Shown here piece by piece: positions 6,326 through 14,255 of a stretch of DNA of 43,477 nucleotides. This DNA comes from Methylobacterium sp. (GTDB taxonomy: Bacteria > Pseudomonadota > Alphaproteobacteria > Rhizobiales > Beijerinckiaceae): contig NZ_JAQGKL010000169.1 in NCBI RefSeq assembly GCF_028290105.1, positions 1 through 43,477 of the forward strand, given 5' to 3'. Each line of letters begins with the position of its first letter. Positions within the stretch are counted from its first letter, which is position 1. The notes below the pieces were generated by a model that was not told the origin of the DNA, did no database searches, and worked only from the letters and a program-made list of their open reading frames with translations. The translations under genes and the position numbers were made by a program.

Positions 6326-9325
6326 TCATCGCGTGTTTGCGCCTGTCCGAAGCGCGTCGTCGAGGACGCGTGCGACGTGGCGGGCCTCGATCCCGAGGCC
6401 GTCGTGGATCTGGTGGCGGCAGCTGGTGCCGTCGGCGACCACGAGGTCGTCGGGCCCGGCCTTACGCAGGGCCGGAAACAGCGACAGCTCGGCCATGGCG
6501 AGCGACACGTCGATGGTCTCGGCGCCGTAGCCGAAGGCGCCGGCCATGCCGCAGCAGCTCGACTCGATCACCCGCACGTCCAGCCCCGGCACCGCGCGCA
6601 GCACCGTCTCGACCGCCCCCATCGCCGCGAAGGCCTTCTGGTGGCAATGGCCGTGCAGGTGCGCCACCCGTCCGCGCTGGTCGGCGAGCGGCAGGGCGAT
6701 CCGCCCGGCCGCGAGGTCGGCCGCCAGCAGTTCCTCGAACAGGAGGCTGGCTTTCCCGAGTTCGGCCGCCTCGGGGCCGGGCAGCAGGGAGGCGAACTCG
6801 TCCCGGAAGGTGAGAAGGCAGGAGGGTTCGAGGCCGACCACCCGGGCCCCCGCTCGCACATAGGGCAGGAGGGCCGCCAGCGTGCGGCGCGCCTCCGCGC
6901 GGGCCCGGTCGGTCTGGCCGGAGGCGAGGTAGGTCCGCCCGCAACAGAGCGGGCGCCGTCCGCGATGCGGGAAGACGCGGTGCAGGCGGTAGCCGGCGGC
7001 GACCAGCACCCGCTCGGCCGCTTCCAGGTTCTCGCGCTCGAAGGCGCGGTTGAAGGTATCGCCGAACAGGACGATGTCGCGAAAATCGCCGGTCACGTCC
7101 TGCGGGTGCGCCGGCTCGCCGGACTCGCGCCAGGGCCGGCGCCATCGCGGCAGGGTCCGGCGCGCCGACAGGCCGACGAGGCGCTCCGACAGCCTGGCCA
7201 GCACCGGCAGGCGATCGCGCAGGTTGAGGAGAGGCGCGAGCCGGGCGGCCGTACTCGCGTAGAGCGGCAGGGCCGCCACCAGCCGTTCCTTCAGGGGCAG
7301 GCCGTGGCGGGCATGGTAATGGTGCAGGAACTCGACCTTCATCTTGGCCATGTCGACGCCGGTCGGGCATTCCCGGCGGCAGGCCTTGCAGGAGACGCAG
7401 AGGTCCAGCGTGCGCTTCATCTCGGGGCTGGTGAAGGCGTCCGGCCCGAGTTGCCCCGAGATCGCCAGGCGCAGCGAGTTCGCCCGGCCCCGGGTAAGGT
7501 GCTGCTCCTCGCCGGTGACGCGGTAGGACGGGCACATGGCGCCGCCCGCGAGCTTCCGGCAGGTGCCGTTGTTGTTGCACATCTCCACCGCAGGCCCGAA
7601 CCCGCCCCAATCCGACCAGTCGAGGGCGGTCACGCCGGGCTCCGTGACGGCATAGCCCGGCGGGAAGCGCAGGAGCGCGCGGTCGTCCATCCGCAGGGGC
7701 CGCACGATCTTGCCGGGATTCAATCGGTTGTCCGGGTCGAAGGCGTCCTTGACCGCCTCGAAGGCGCGGGTCAGGCGCGCGCCGAACATCGGTTCGATGT
7801 ATTCCGAGCGCGAGATGCCGTCGCCGTGCTCGCCGGAATACGAGCCCTTGAAGCGGCGGACGGCGGCGCTCGCTTCCTCCGCGATGGCCCGCATCTTGGC
7901 GACGTCGCCACCCTGCTTCATGTCCAGGATCGGGCGGACATGCAGGCAGCCGACGGAGGCGTGGGCGTACCAGGTGCCCCGGGTGCCGTGCCGGGCGAAC
8001 ACCTCGGTGACTTCGTCGGTGTAGTCGGCCAGATGCTCGAGCGGCACCGCGCAATCCTCGATGAAGGAGACGGGCTTGGCGTCTCCCTTCATCGACATCA
8101 TGATGTTGAGGCAGGCCTCGCGCACCTCCCAGACGGATTTCTGCCGGACCGGCTCCGGTACCTCGACGACGGCGTTGGCAAAGCCGCGGTCGCCCATGCA
8201 GGCGTCGAGGCGCTTCAAATCGCTCAGAAGCGCGGCGTGGTCGTCGCCCGCGAATTCCACCAGGAGGAGGCAGTTCGGCCGGCCCCGCGTGATGTCGGCG
8301 AGGGTGGTGCGGAACAGCGGGATGTCGGCGCCGAGCACCAGGACGTTGTTGTCCACGAGTTCGACCGCCACCGGCCCGAGGTCGACCAGCGCCTTCGTGG
8401 TCTCCATGGCGGAGCGGAAGGACGGGAAGTGGCAGACCCCCATGACCCGATGGGCCGGCAGGCGCGAGAGCTGCAACGTCACGCTGGTGGTGGCGGCCAG
8501 CGTCCCCTCCGAGCCGACGAGGAGGTGGGCGAGGTTCGGGCGCGGCGCGATCAGGGCGTCGAGGTTGTAGCCGCCGACCCGGCGCTGCACCTGCGGGAAG
8601 CGCGCCAGGATCTCGTCGCGCTCGGATTCCGCCAGCGCCCGCATGGCGGCGGCCAGCGCCCCGGCTCGGGCGCCGCCCGTCGCGCCCGTGCCGTCGTTGC
8701 CCCCGAGCCCGAAGCCGAAGGCGGAGCCGTCGTGGAGCAGCGCCTCCATGGCGAGGACGTTGTCGCTCATCTTGCCGAAGCGCAGCGAGCGAGCGCCGCA
8801 GGAATTGTTGCCCGCCATGCCGCCGATGGTGCAGCGGGTCGCGGTGGAGGGCTCCACCGGGAAGAACCAGCCGTCGGCCTTCACCCGGGTGTTGAGGCGT
8901 TCCAGCACCATGCCGGGCTCCACCGTGATGGTGCCCTCTTCGGAATCGTAAGCCAGGACGGCGTTGAAATGGCGCGAACAATCGACCACGAGGCCGCGCC
9001 CGATCGGCTGGCCGTTCTGCGAGGTGCCGCCGCCGCGCAGGATGACGGGCACCTCGTGCTCGGCCGCGATCTTCAGCGTCGCCGCGATATCGGCGGCACT
9101 GCGCGGCAGCACGATTCCGGCCGGCATGATCTGGTAGATCGAGGCATCGGTGGCGTAGCGGCCCCGGGTGAAGGCGTCGAAGCGGACCTCGCCCTGCAGG
9201 GCCTCCGCGAGGCGCCGTGCGAGGCCGGCGCTCTGTCGGTTCGCCGCGCGGGGTGTCGCGTTCGCCTCGCGGGGGGTTGCGTTCGCCTCGCGGGGCGGGG
9301 TCGATGGCTCAGCCGTGGCGGTCAT
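6326..9325 (-). CDS. FAD-binding and Fe-S-binding 2-hydroxyacid dehydrogenase (YdiJ / D-2-hydroxyglutarate dehydrogenase type)
   Basis: A 999-residue three-part flavoprotein. Residues about 60-290 form the FAD-binding (PCMH/VAO) domain, with 'PVILRGGGTSQNGQPIGRGL' and 'GGMAGNNSCGARSLRFGKM'. Residues about 290-560 are the FAD-linked oxidase C-terminal domain, including 'SGEHGDGISRSEYIEPMFG' and the 'DPDNRLNPGKIV' end. Then come ferredoxin-like Cys motifs ('NNNGTCRKL' through 'MCPSYRVTGEE', and CVSCKACRRECP). The C-terminal part has CCG-type Cys motifs (LCCGRTYL, HCHQKA, SSCCGMAGAFGYG). The same order and length occur in E. coli YdiJ (about 1018 residues), a D-2-hydroxyglutarate dehydrogenase-like enzyme. 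D-lactate or another D-2-hydroxy acid is also possible. The ATG at 9325 follows GAGGA; an upstream Met at 9364 is less likely. It is divergent from the threonine-aldolase gene. The N-terminal tail holds a short tandem repeat. Confidence 0.9.
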   Translation of the reverse strand: MTATAEPSTPPREANATPREANATPRAANRQSAGLARRLAEALQGEVRFDAFTRGRYATDASIYQIMPAGIVLPRSAADIAATLKIAAEHEVPVILRGGGTSQNGQPIGRGLVVDCSRHFNAVLAYDSEEGTITVEPGMVLERLNTRVKADGWFFPVEPSTATRCTIGGMAGNNSCGARSLRFGKMSDNVLAMEALLHDGSAFGFGLGGNDGTGATGGARAGALAAAMRALAESERDEILARFPQVQRRVGGYNLDALIAPRPNLAHLLVGSEGTLAATTSVTLQLSRLPAHRVMGVCHFPSFRSAMETTKALVDLGPVAVELVDNNVLVLGADIPLFRTTLADITRGRPNCLLLVEFAGDDHAALLSDLKRLDACMGDRGFANAVVEVPEPVRQKSVWEVREACLNIMMSMKGDAKPVSFIEDCAVPLEHLADYTDEVTEVFARHGTRGTWYAHASVGCLHVRPILDMKQGGDVAKMRAIAEEASAAVRRFKGSYSGEHGDGISRSEYIEPMFGARLTRAFEAVKDAFDPDNRLNPGKIVRPLRMDDRALLRFPPGYAVTEPGVTALDWSDWGGFGPAVEMCNNNGTCRKLAGGAMCPSYRVTGEEQHLTRGRANSLRLAISGQLGPDAFTSPEMKRTLDLCVSCKACRRECPTGVDMAKMKVEFLHHYHARHGLPLKERLVAALPLYASTAARLAPLLNLRDRLPVLARLSERLVGLSARRTLPRWRRPWRESGEPAHPQDVTGDFRDIVLFGDTFNRAFERENLEAAERVLVAAGYRLHRVFPHRGRRPLCCGRTYLASGQTDRARAEARRTLAALLPYVRAGARVVGLEPSCLLTFRDEFASLLPGPEAAELGKASLLFEELLAADLAAGRIALPLADQRGRVAHLHGHCHQKAFAAMGAVETVLRAVPGLDVRVIESSCCGMAGAFGYGAETIDVSLAMAELSLFPALRKAGPDDLVVADGTSCRHQIHDGLGIEARHVARVLDDALRTGANTR
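9247..9299 (-). repeat. 21-bp tandem repeat in the 5' end of the ydiJ-like gene
   Basis: Two near-identical 21-base units (9247-9267 and 9268-9288), plus a diverged partial third, encode REANATP, REANATP and then RAAN in the disordered N-terminal tail before the FAD domain. This looks like slippage in a tolerant segment. Confidence 0.75.
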
Positions 9326-9436
9326 GATGCATCGTCCTCGCGTGGGGCCGGGGGTGGCGCTCACGCCTGAAAGCGGGATGGCGGGGCAGGAACGGGATGG
9401 CGGCCGGGGCCTTCGGAGCTAAGATAACCGCTGAAT

Positions 9437-9448
9437 TTTGTATACAAA
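9437..9448. promoter_or_regulatory. Perfect palindrome TTTGTATACAAA upstream of the threonine-aldolase-family gene
   Basis: A 12-base perfect palindrome in an unusually AT-rich patch of a very GC-rich window. It ends 12 bases before the ATG at 9461 and lies in the divergent region shared with the ydiJ-like gene. The GTA/TAC half-sites resemble FadR-type GntR operators, though the known consensus has one central base. It contains a -10-like TATACA. Confidence 0.5.
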
Positions 9449-9460
9449 TAGGATGGCCCG

Positions 9461-10507
9461 ATGATCGACCTGTTCAGCGACACCCAGACGCGGCCGACGC
9501 CGGGCATGCGCGCGGCCATGGCGGAGGCCGTGGTGGGGGACGAGCAGTCGGATTCGGACCCGACGACGCTGGCCCTGTGCGCGCGGGTGGCCGACCTTCT
9601 TGGAATGGAGGCGGGCGTGTTCATGCCGTCCGGCACGATGTGCAACCTCGTCTCGATCCTGGTGCAGACGCGGCCCGGGGACGAGATCGTCGTCGACGAC
9701 CAGTCCCACATCTACAACACGGAGGCCGCAGGATCCGCCGCCATCGCGGGCGTGTCGGTGGCCGCCCTGAAGACGCCCGCGGGGGTCTACACCCCGGAGG
9801 CGTTCGAGGCCGCGATCCGGCCTCTCGCCCGCACGGCGCCCCGCTCGGCCCTGGTCTCCATCGAGCAGACCACGAGCTTTTCGGGTGGGTCGGTCTGGGC
9901 CTTGCCCGACATGCGCCGCATCCGCGACATCGCCCAGGCGAGCGGCCTGAAGGCGCATATCGACGGGGCCCGGCTCCTCAACGCGGTGGCCGCCACCGGC
10001 ATCGCCGCGAGGGACTATGCGAACGGATTCGACAGCGCCTGGATCGACCTGAGCAAGGGCCTCGGCTGCCCGGTCGGGGCGGTCCTGTGCGGCAAAAGCG
10101 ATTTCATCACGGAGGCTTGGCGCTGGAAGTACCGGCTCGGGGGCGCCATGCGCCAATCCGGCATCCTGGCGGCGGCGGGGCTCTACGCCCTCGACCACCA
10201 CGTGGCGCAACTCGGCCGCGACAACGCCCATGCGGGCCTGCTGCGCGACCGGATCGCGGGGGCGCCGGGGCTCGCCATCGATGCGGGGGCGGCCCAGTCC
10301 AACATCCTGTGCTTCTCGGTGGAGCCGCTGGGGGTCACCGCCGCGGATTTCGCGAAAGCCTGCCTGGCGCACGGGGTCCGGGTCCGGGCGATCGGCGCCC
10401 ATCAGATCCGCGCGACCACGCATCTGGAGGTCGACGAGGCCGGCATCGTCAGGGCGGCCGAGGTGATCCGCGCCGAGGCGGAGCGCCTGTTCGAAGAGCG
10501 CGGATGA
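9461..10507 (+). CDS. Threonine aldolase family / beta-eliminating lyase (PLP)
   Basis: A 348-residue fold-type I PLP enzyme of the low-specificity L-threonine aldolase family, which cleaves L-threonine or allo-threonine and related 3-hydroxy amino acids to glycine plus an aldehyde. The start 'MIDLFSDTQTRPTPGMRAAM' is the classic family opening. Other marks are 'PSGTMCNLVSI' for phosphate binding, 'HIDGARLLNA' with the Asp that pairs with the pyridine nitrogen, and Lys199 in 'DLSKGLGCPVGAV' as the Schiff-base lysine. 'GGAMRQSGILAAAGLYAL' follows. The ATG at 9461 has AGGA eight bases upstream. It is divergent from the ydiJ-like dehydrogenase and convergent with a GntR regulator. Glycine and aldehyde from it could feed serine-cycle C1 metabolism, but the true substrate cannot be read from sequence. 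Confidence 0.9.
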   Translation: MIDLFSDTQTRPTPGMRAAMAEAVVGDEQSDSDPTTLALCARVADLLGMEAGVFMPSGTMCNLVSILVQTRPGDEIVVDDQSHIYNTEAAGSAAIAGVSVAALKTPAGVYTPEAFEAAIRPLARTAPRSALVSIEQTTSFSGGSVWALPDMRRIRDIAQASGLKAHIDGARLLNAVAATGIAARDYANGFDSAWIDLSKGLGCPVGAVLCGKSDFITEAWRWKYRLGGAMRQSGILAAAGLYALDHHVAQLGRDNAHAGLLRDRIAGAPGLAIDAGAAQSNILCFSVEPLGVTAADFAKACLAHGVRVRAIGAHQIRATTHLEVDEAGIVRAAEVIRAEAERLFEERG

Positions 10508-10543
10508 GGTACGGGGAGGCGGGGCGATGGCCATGGCGCCCGG

Positions 10544-11293
10544 TCAGGCGCGGCTTGCGTCGACGGGGGCGGCGCCCTCCTGCACGGCCGCCGCCCGGCG
10601 CTTGTTGCGCAGGTGCCGGAACAGGATGTCGCTGAGTTCGGCGCCCGCCCGGCGGCGCAGGGCGTCGAGGATCTCCTCGTGCTCGCGCATGGCCTCGCCC
10701 CAGCGGTCCCGGTCCTTGTCGAGGTTGGCCGCGTAGCGCACCCGGCGCAGGCGCCCGGCGAAGTTGGCGTAGGTCGCCGCGAGGGGCTCGTTGCCAGCGG
10801 CCTGCACGATCCGGTCGTGGATGGCCTGGTTGCCCGCGAAGTAGCCGTGGAGGTCGCGGCGCAGGTAGGACGCGTACATGGCGTGGTGCAGGCGCTCGAT
10901 CTCCGCATAGCCGGCCTCCGTGATCTTCTCGCAGGCGAGCCGGCCGGCCAGCGCCTCGAGGCCGCCCATGACGTCGAAGAGCGCGACCATCTCGTGCGCT
11001 TCGAGCTGGCGCACCCGGGCGCCCCGGTTCGGCAGGAGGTCGATCAACCCCTCCGAGGCCAGGACCTTGAGGGCCTCCCGCAGGGGGGTGCGCGAGATGC
11101 CGAAGCGCTCGCACAGGGTCCGCTCCGGCACACGGGCGCCGGGGGCGAGGTTGCCCTCGACGATGTAGTCCCGCAGTTGCGCCAGCAGCGTGTCGTGCAA
11201 CGAGGCCGCCGATGTTGCAGCCGCCGGTGCCACAGGCTGCGCGCCGGCGGTGCCGTCGTCGATCACGGGTTGCACGGCGGAATCGAGCATCAT
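10544..11293 (-). CDS. GntR family transcriptional regulator, FCD (FadR) type
   Basis: A 249-residue regulator. Residues about 32-98 form the winged helix-turn-helix ('LAPGARVPERTLCERFGISR' then TPLREALKVL), a GntR signature. Residues about 100-230 form an all-helical FCD ligand-binding domain with spaced His and Asp residues (such as HHAMY and 'NQAIHDRI') that usually bind a metal and a carboxylate effector. The first 30 residues are an Ala-rich tail. It is divergent from the aminotransferase gene at 11493 across 199 bases holding a perfect TGGTCGACCA palindrome, a plausible operator, so it probably controls the aminotransferase-MFS-CoA-transferase run. The initiator is one of two successive Met codons (11293 or 11290), and the ribosome site is weak. 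It ends convergently with the threonine-aldolase gene. Confidence 0.88.
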   Translation of the reverse strand: MMLDSAVQPVIDDGTAGAQPVAPAAATSAASLHDTLLAQLRDYIVEGNLAPGARVPERTLCERFGISRTPLREALKVLASEGLIDLLPNRGARVRQLEAHEMVALFDVMGGLEALAGRLACEKITEAGYAEIERLHHAMYASYLRRDLHGYFAGNQAIHDRIVQAAGNEPLAATYANFAGRLRRVRYAANLDKDRDRWGEAMREHEEILDALRRRAGAELSDILFRHLRNKRRAAAVQEGAAPVDASRA

Positions 11294-11383
11294 GGTTCCA
11301 TTTCTACCAGCGTGGCCGGGTCGGGTCGAGCATCATCGCGGGCAAAATAGTGCTTGCGACGATCTGGAATGAATGCAATTTTT

Positions 11384-11393
11384 TGGTCGACCA
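11384..11393. promoter_or_regulatory. Candidate GntR operator TGGTCGACCA
   Basis: A perfect ten-base palindrome flanked by T-rich sequence, in the region between the divergent GntR gene and the aminotransferase gene. TGGT/ACCA half-sites are common in operators of FadR/PdhR/LldR-type GntR proteins, though usually with a different central spacing. It lies 91 bases from the regulator start and 100 from the aminotransferase start. Confidence 0.55.
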
Positions 11394-11492
11394 GTTTGGA
11401 AGCGGACGGGATCGCCGACGATCGCGACCATGTCGTCGGCCGGACACCCGCCACCAGACCCTTCTCCACCAGACCATGCCCACGAGGCCCCG

Positions 11493-12668
11493 ATGACGAC
11501 ACGGACCGGACGCCACTTCCTGCACATCCCCGGCCCGAGTCCGGTGCCCGAGCGCGTCCTGCGCGCCATGGACATGCCGGTGATCGACCATCGGGGCCCG
11601 GATTTCGCCAAGCTCGGCCGGGCCGTGCTGGAGGGGGCGCAGGCGGTGTTCCAGACCCGCTCCCCGGTCATCCTCTACCCGGGCTCGGGGACGGGCGCCT
11701 GGGAGGCGGCCATCGTCAACACGCTCTCGCCGGGCGACCGGGTGCTGATGTTCGAGACCGGCCACTTCGCCACCCTGTGGCGGCAGATGGCCGCCCGCTG
11801 GGGCATCGAGGTCGAGTTCGTGCCCGGCGACTGGCGGCGCGGCGTCGATCCGGCCAAGGTCGAGGCGATCTTGGCCGAGGACCGGTCGAAGTCCATCAAG
11901 GCCGTGATGGTGGTCCACAACGAGACCTCCACGGGCGCCACCAGCCGGATCGCCGAGATCCGCAAGGCCATCGACCGGGCCCACCACCCCGCCCTCTTCC
12001 TGGTCGACACCATCTCGGGGCTGGCCTCGGCCGAGTACGCCCATGACGAATGGGGCGTCGACGTCTCGGTGAGCTGCTCGCAGAAGGGCCTGATGCTGCC
12101 GCCGGGGCTCGGCCTCGTCGCCCTCTCGGACCGGGCGCTCGCCGCCACGAAGACCGCCACCCTGCCGCGCTCCTACTGGGACTGGCAGGAGATGCTGAAG
12201 CCGAACGCCGCCGGCTACTTCCCCTACACGCCCGCCACCAACCTGCTCTACGGCCTGCGCGAGGCCATCGCCATGCTGCTGGAGGAGGGTCTGCCGCAGG
12301 TCTTCGCCCGCCACCAGCGGCTCGCCGCCGCCACCCGCGCCGCCGTCGAGGCCTGGGGCCTGGAAGTCCTGTGCCAGGAGCCGTCCGAGTATTCCCCGGT
12401 GCTCACCGCCGTGGTGCTGCCCGAGGGCCACGACGCCGACGCCCTGCGCACCCTCATCCTCGAGACGTTCGACCTCTCGCTGGGCACGGGTCTCGCCCGG
12501 CTTTCGGGCAAGGTCTTCCGCATCGGCCATCTCGGCGAGTGCAACGACCTCATGCTGATGGCGGCACTGTCGGGCGTCGAGATGGGCCTCAAGGCCGGCG
12601 GCGTGCCGCACAGGAGCGGCGGCGTGCTGGCGGCCATGGCGGCCCTGCGTGAAGGGCTGGACGATTGA
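11493..12668 (+). CDS. Class V PLP aminotransferase, serine/alanine--glyoxylate aminotransferase family
   Basis: A 391-residue fold-type I enzyme that resembles the serine-glyoxylate aminotransferase of the methylotroph serine cycle along its whole length. Marks are 'HIPGPSPVPERVLRAM', 'GSGTGAWEAAIVNTLSPGD', 'VMVVHNETSTGATSRI', Lys198 in SCSQKGLMLPPGLG as the PLP lysine, 'GYFPYTPATNLLYGLREA' and the 'GKVFRIGHLG' substrate-carboxylate segment. It is probably a paralogue of sgaA serving a dedicated catabolic route, not the main serine-cycle enzyme, because it sits with a GntR regulator, a transporter and CoA-ester genes. The aspartate-glyoxylate aminotransferase BhcA belongs to the same family, so the amino donor is open. 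The ATG at 11493 has GAGG just upstream; open sequence before it is not protein-like. Confidence 0.88.
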   Translation: MTTRTGRHFLHIPGPSPVPERVLRAMDMPVIDHRGPDFAKLGRAVLEGAQAVFQTRSPVILYPGSGTGAWEAAIVNTLSPGDRVLMFETGHFATLWRQMAARWGIEVEFVPGDWRRGVDPAKVEAILAEDRSKSIKAVMVVHNETSTGATSRIAEIRKAIDRAHHPALFLVDTISGLASAEYAHDEWGVDVSVSCSQKGLMLPPGLGLVALSDRALAATKTATLPRSYWDWQEMLKPNAAGYFPYTPATNLLYGLREAIAMLLEEGLPQVFARHQRLAAATRAAVEAWGLEVLCQEPSEYSPVLTAVVLPEGHDADALRTLILETFDLSLGTGLARLSGKVFRIGHLGECNDLMLMAALSGVEMGLKAGGVPHRSGGVLAAMAALREGLDD

Positions 12669-12675
12669 GAGCGGC

Positions 12676-12701
12676 TTGCCCTCCCCTCGCGGGGAGGGCA
12701 A
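12676..12701. repeat. Minimal palindromic repeat between the aminotransferase and MFS genes
   Basis: A perfect 11-bp stem, TTGCCCTCCCC / GGGGAGGGCAA, with loop TCGC, extended by GCGG/CCGC outside a one-base bulge. It starts eight bases after the stop codon. Its core resembles the ends of the longer repeats at 14097 and 23912, so it may be a reduced copy, and it could act as an intra-operon RNA structure. Confidence 0.7.
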
Positions 12702-12795
12702 CCGCGGCGGCTCCACCTCGAATCCCCGCGTGCCCCCACGAAAAGCCCGGCGCCAGACCGGGCGGGACAGCGCGCTTCAACCGGAGGAAACCCCG

Positions 12796-14088
12796 ATGAC
12801 GCCTGCCAAGAGACGCGTCTCCGCGTCGAACATGGTCCTGTTCCTGCTCTGCCTGATGTACTTCGTCACCTATCTCGACCGGGTGAACATCGCGACGGCG
12901 GGCGGCGAGATCATGAAGGATCTCGGCATGTCGAACACCCAGTTCGGCCTGATCCTGTCCGCCTTCGCGTACCCCTATGCCATCTTCCAGGTCATCGGCG
13001 GTTCGGTGGGCGACAAGTTCGGCGCCCGGCGCACCCTCCTCGTCTGCGGCCTGATCTGGGCCTCGGCGACGATCCTCACGGGGTTCGTCGGCGGGCTCGT
13101 CAGCCTGTTCCTCGCCCGCGTTCTGCTGGGCTTCGGCGAGGGCGCCACCTTCCCCACCGCCACCCGGGCCATGCAGAACTGGACAGCGCCGGGCAGGCGC
13201 GGCTTCGCGCAGGGCATCACCCACGCCTTCGCACGGCTGGGCAACGCGGTGGCCCCGCCCATCGTCGCCTTCCTGATCTATCAGGTCGGCTGGCGCTTCG
13301 GCTTCGTCATCCTGGGGTTCGCCAGCTTCGTCTGGGTCGTGGTCTGGTACCTGTACTTCCGCGACGATCCGAAGGATCACCCCGGCATCACGCCGGAGGA
13401 ACTCGCGGTGCTGCCCACCCCGAGCAAGGTCGGCGCCAAGCAGACCATCCCGTGGGGCCGCCTGACCCTGCGGATGCTCCCTGTGACCCTGACCTATTTC
13501 TGCTACGGCTGGACCCTGTGGCTGTTCCTCGGCTGGCTGCCGAGCTTCTTCAAGCTCAACTACGGCCTCGACCTGAAGAACTCGGCCCTGTTCGCGTCCG
13601 GCGTGTTCTTCGCCGGTGTCGTGGGCGACACGCTGGGCGGCGTGTTCAGCGACCGCATCCTGAAGCGCACCGGAAACCTGAAGCTCGCCCGCCTCAGCGT
13701 CATCGTGGTCGGCTTCCTCGGCGCGGCCCTCAGCCTCGCCGGCGTGTTCTTCACCAGGGACCTGACCCTGGTGGCGCTGCTGCTCAGCTCCGGCTTCTTC
13801 TTCGCCGAACTGGTGATCGGCCCGATCTGGTCGGTGCCGATGGACATCGCCCCGAAATACTCCGGCACGGCGGCGGGTCTGATGAACACCGGTTCGGCGG
13901 TGGCGGCCATCATCTCCCCGATCGTGTTCGGGCTGATCGTCGACGCCACCGGCAGCTGGACGCTGCCCTTCGCGGGCTCCGTCGGCCTCTGCCTGCTCGG
14001 CGTGGGCCTCGCCTTCACCATGCACCCGGAGCGCCCCTTCGTGGAGGAGCCCACGCTTCCGCTGGGGCGGGCCGTTCCGGCGGAGTAG
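12796..14088 (+). CDS. MFS transporter, anion:cation symporter (ACS) type
   Basis: A 430-residue major facilitator with 12 predicted membrane helices. The first helix ends in 'TYLDRVNIATAGGEIMKDLG', the conserved DRVN/ACS motif. Loop 2-3 carries 'GSVGDKFGARRTLLVCGLI' (motif A), helix 4 has 'LARVLLGFGEGATFPTATRA', and the second half begins near residue 220 after a charged loop containing RDDPKDHPGI. ACS members such as tartrate, glucarate, hexuronate and phthalate transporters import organic anions by proton symport, so a carboxylate substrate is likely. A strong GGAGGAAA lies five bases before the ATG at 12796. It lies between the aminotransferase and a CoA-transferase, suggesting that it imports the compound those enzymes handle. 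Confidence 0.9.
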   Translation: MTPAKRRVSASNMVLFLLCLMYFVTYLDRVNIATAGGEIMKDLGMSNTQFGLILSAFAYPYAIFQVIGGSVGDKFGARRTLLVCGLIWASATILTGFVGGLVSLFLARVLLGFGEGATFPTATRAMQNWTAPGRRGFAQGITHAFARLGNAVAPPIVAFLIYQVGWRFGFVILGFASFVWVVVWYLYFRDDPKDHPGITPEELAVLPTPSKVGAKQTIPWGRLTLRMLPVTLTYFCYGWTLWLFLGWLPSFFKLNYGLDLKNSALFASGVFFAGVVGDTLGGVFSDRILKRTGNLKLARLSVIVVGFLGAALSLAGVFFTRDLTLVALLLSSGFFFAELVIGPIWSVPMDIAPKYSGTAAGLMNTGSAVAAIISPIVFGLIVDATGSWTLPFAGSVGLCLLGVGLAFTMHPERPFVEEPTLPLGRAVPAE

Positions 14089-14096
14089 CGCCCGTC

Positions 14097-14220
14097 CCTC
14101 CCCCTTGCGGGGAGGGACCGAAGGTCGGGGTGGTGGAGTGACCCTCGGGCTGCGAAGGCCGGCGGAGCCACGCCTTCCTCAGCCCCTCCCTGCCTCCGAC
14201 TTCTCCCCGCAAGGGGGAGG
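14097..14220. repeat. Palindromic intergenic repeat, copy 1 (124 bp, 18-bp terminal inverted repeats)
   Basis: The left end CCTCCCCCTTGCGGGGAG (14097-14114) is the exact reverse complement of 14203-14220. Each end also folds on itself (for example GTCCCTCCCC/GGGGAGGGAC at 14094-14118). The interior matches copy 2 at 23912 in patches ('GGGGTGGT', 'GTGACCC', 'GCGGA..CCA'). There is no coding capacity. It lies between the MFS and CoA-transferase genes of one transcriptional run. Confidence 0.8.
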
Positions 14221-14255
14221 AGAATTCAGCGAGCGACACACAGGAACCGAGCACG

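Noticed and set aside
6377..9370. Nearly 1000-codon plus-strand open frame opposite the ydiJ-like gene
   Set aside because: The translation is His/Gly/Arg-rich with no domain. It is the antisense shadow common in GC-rich DNA. The minus strand encodes clear FAD and Fe-S motifs.
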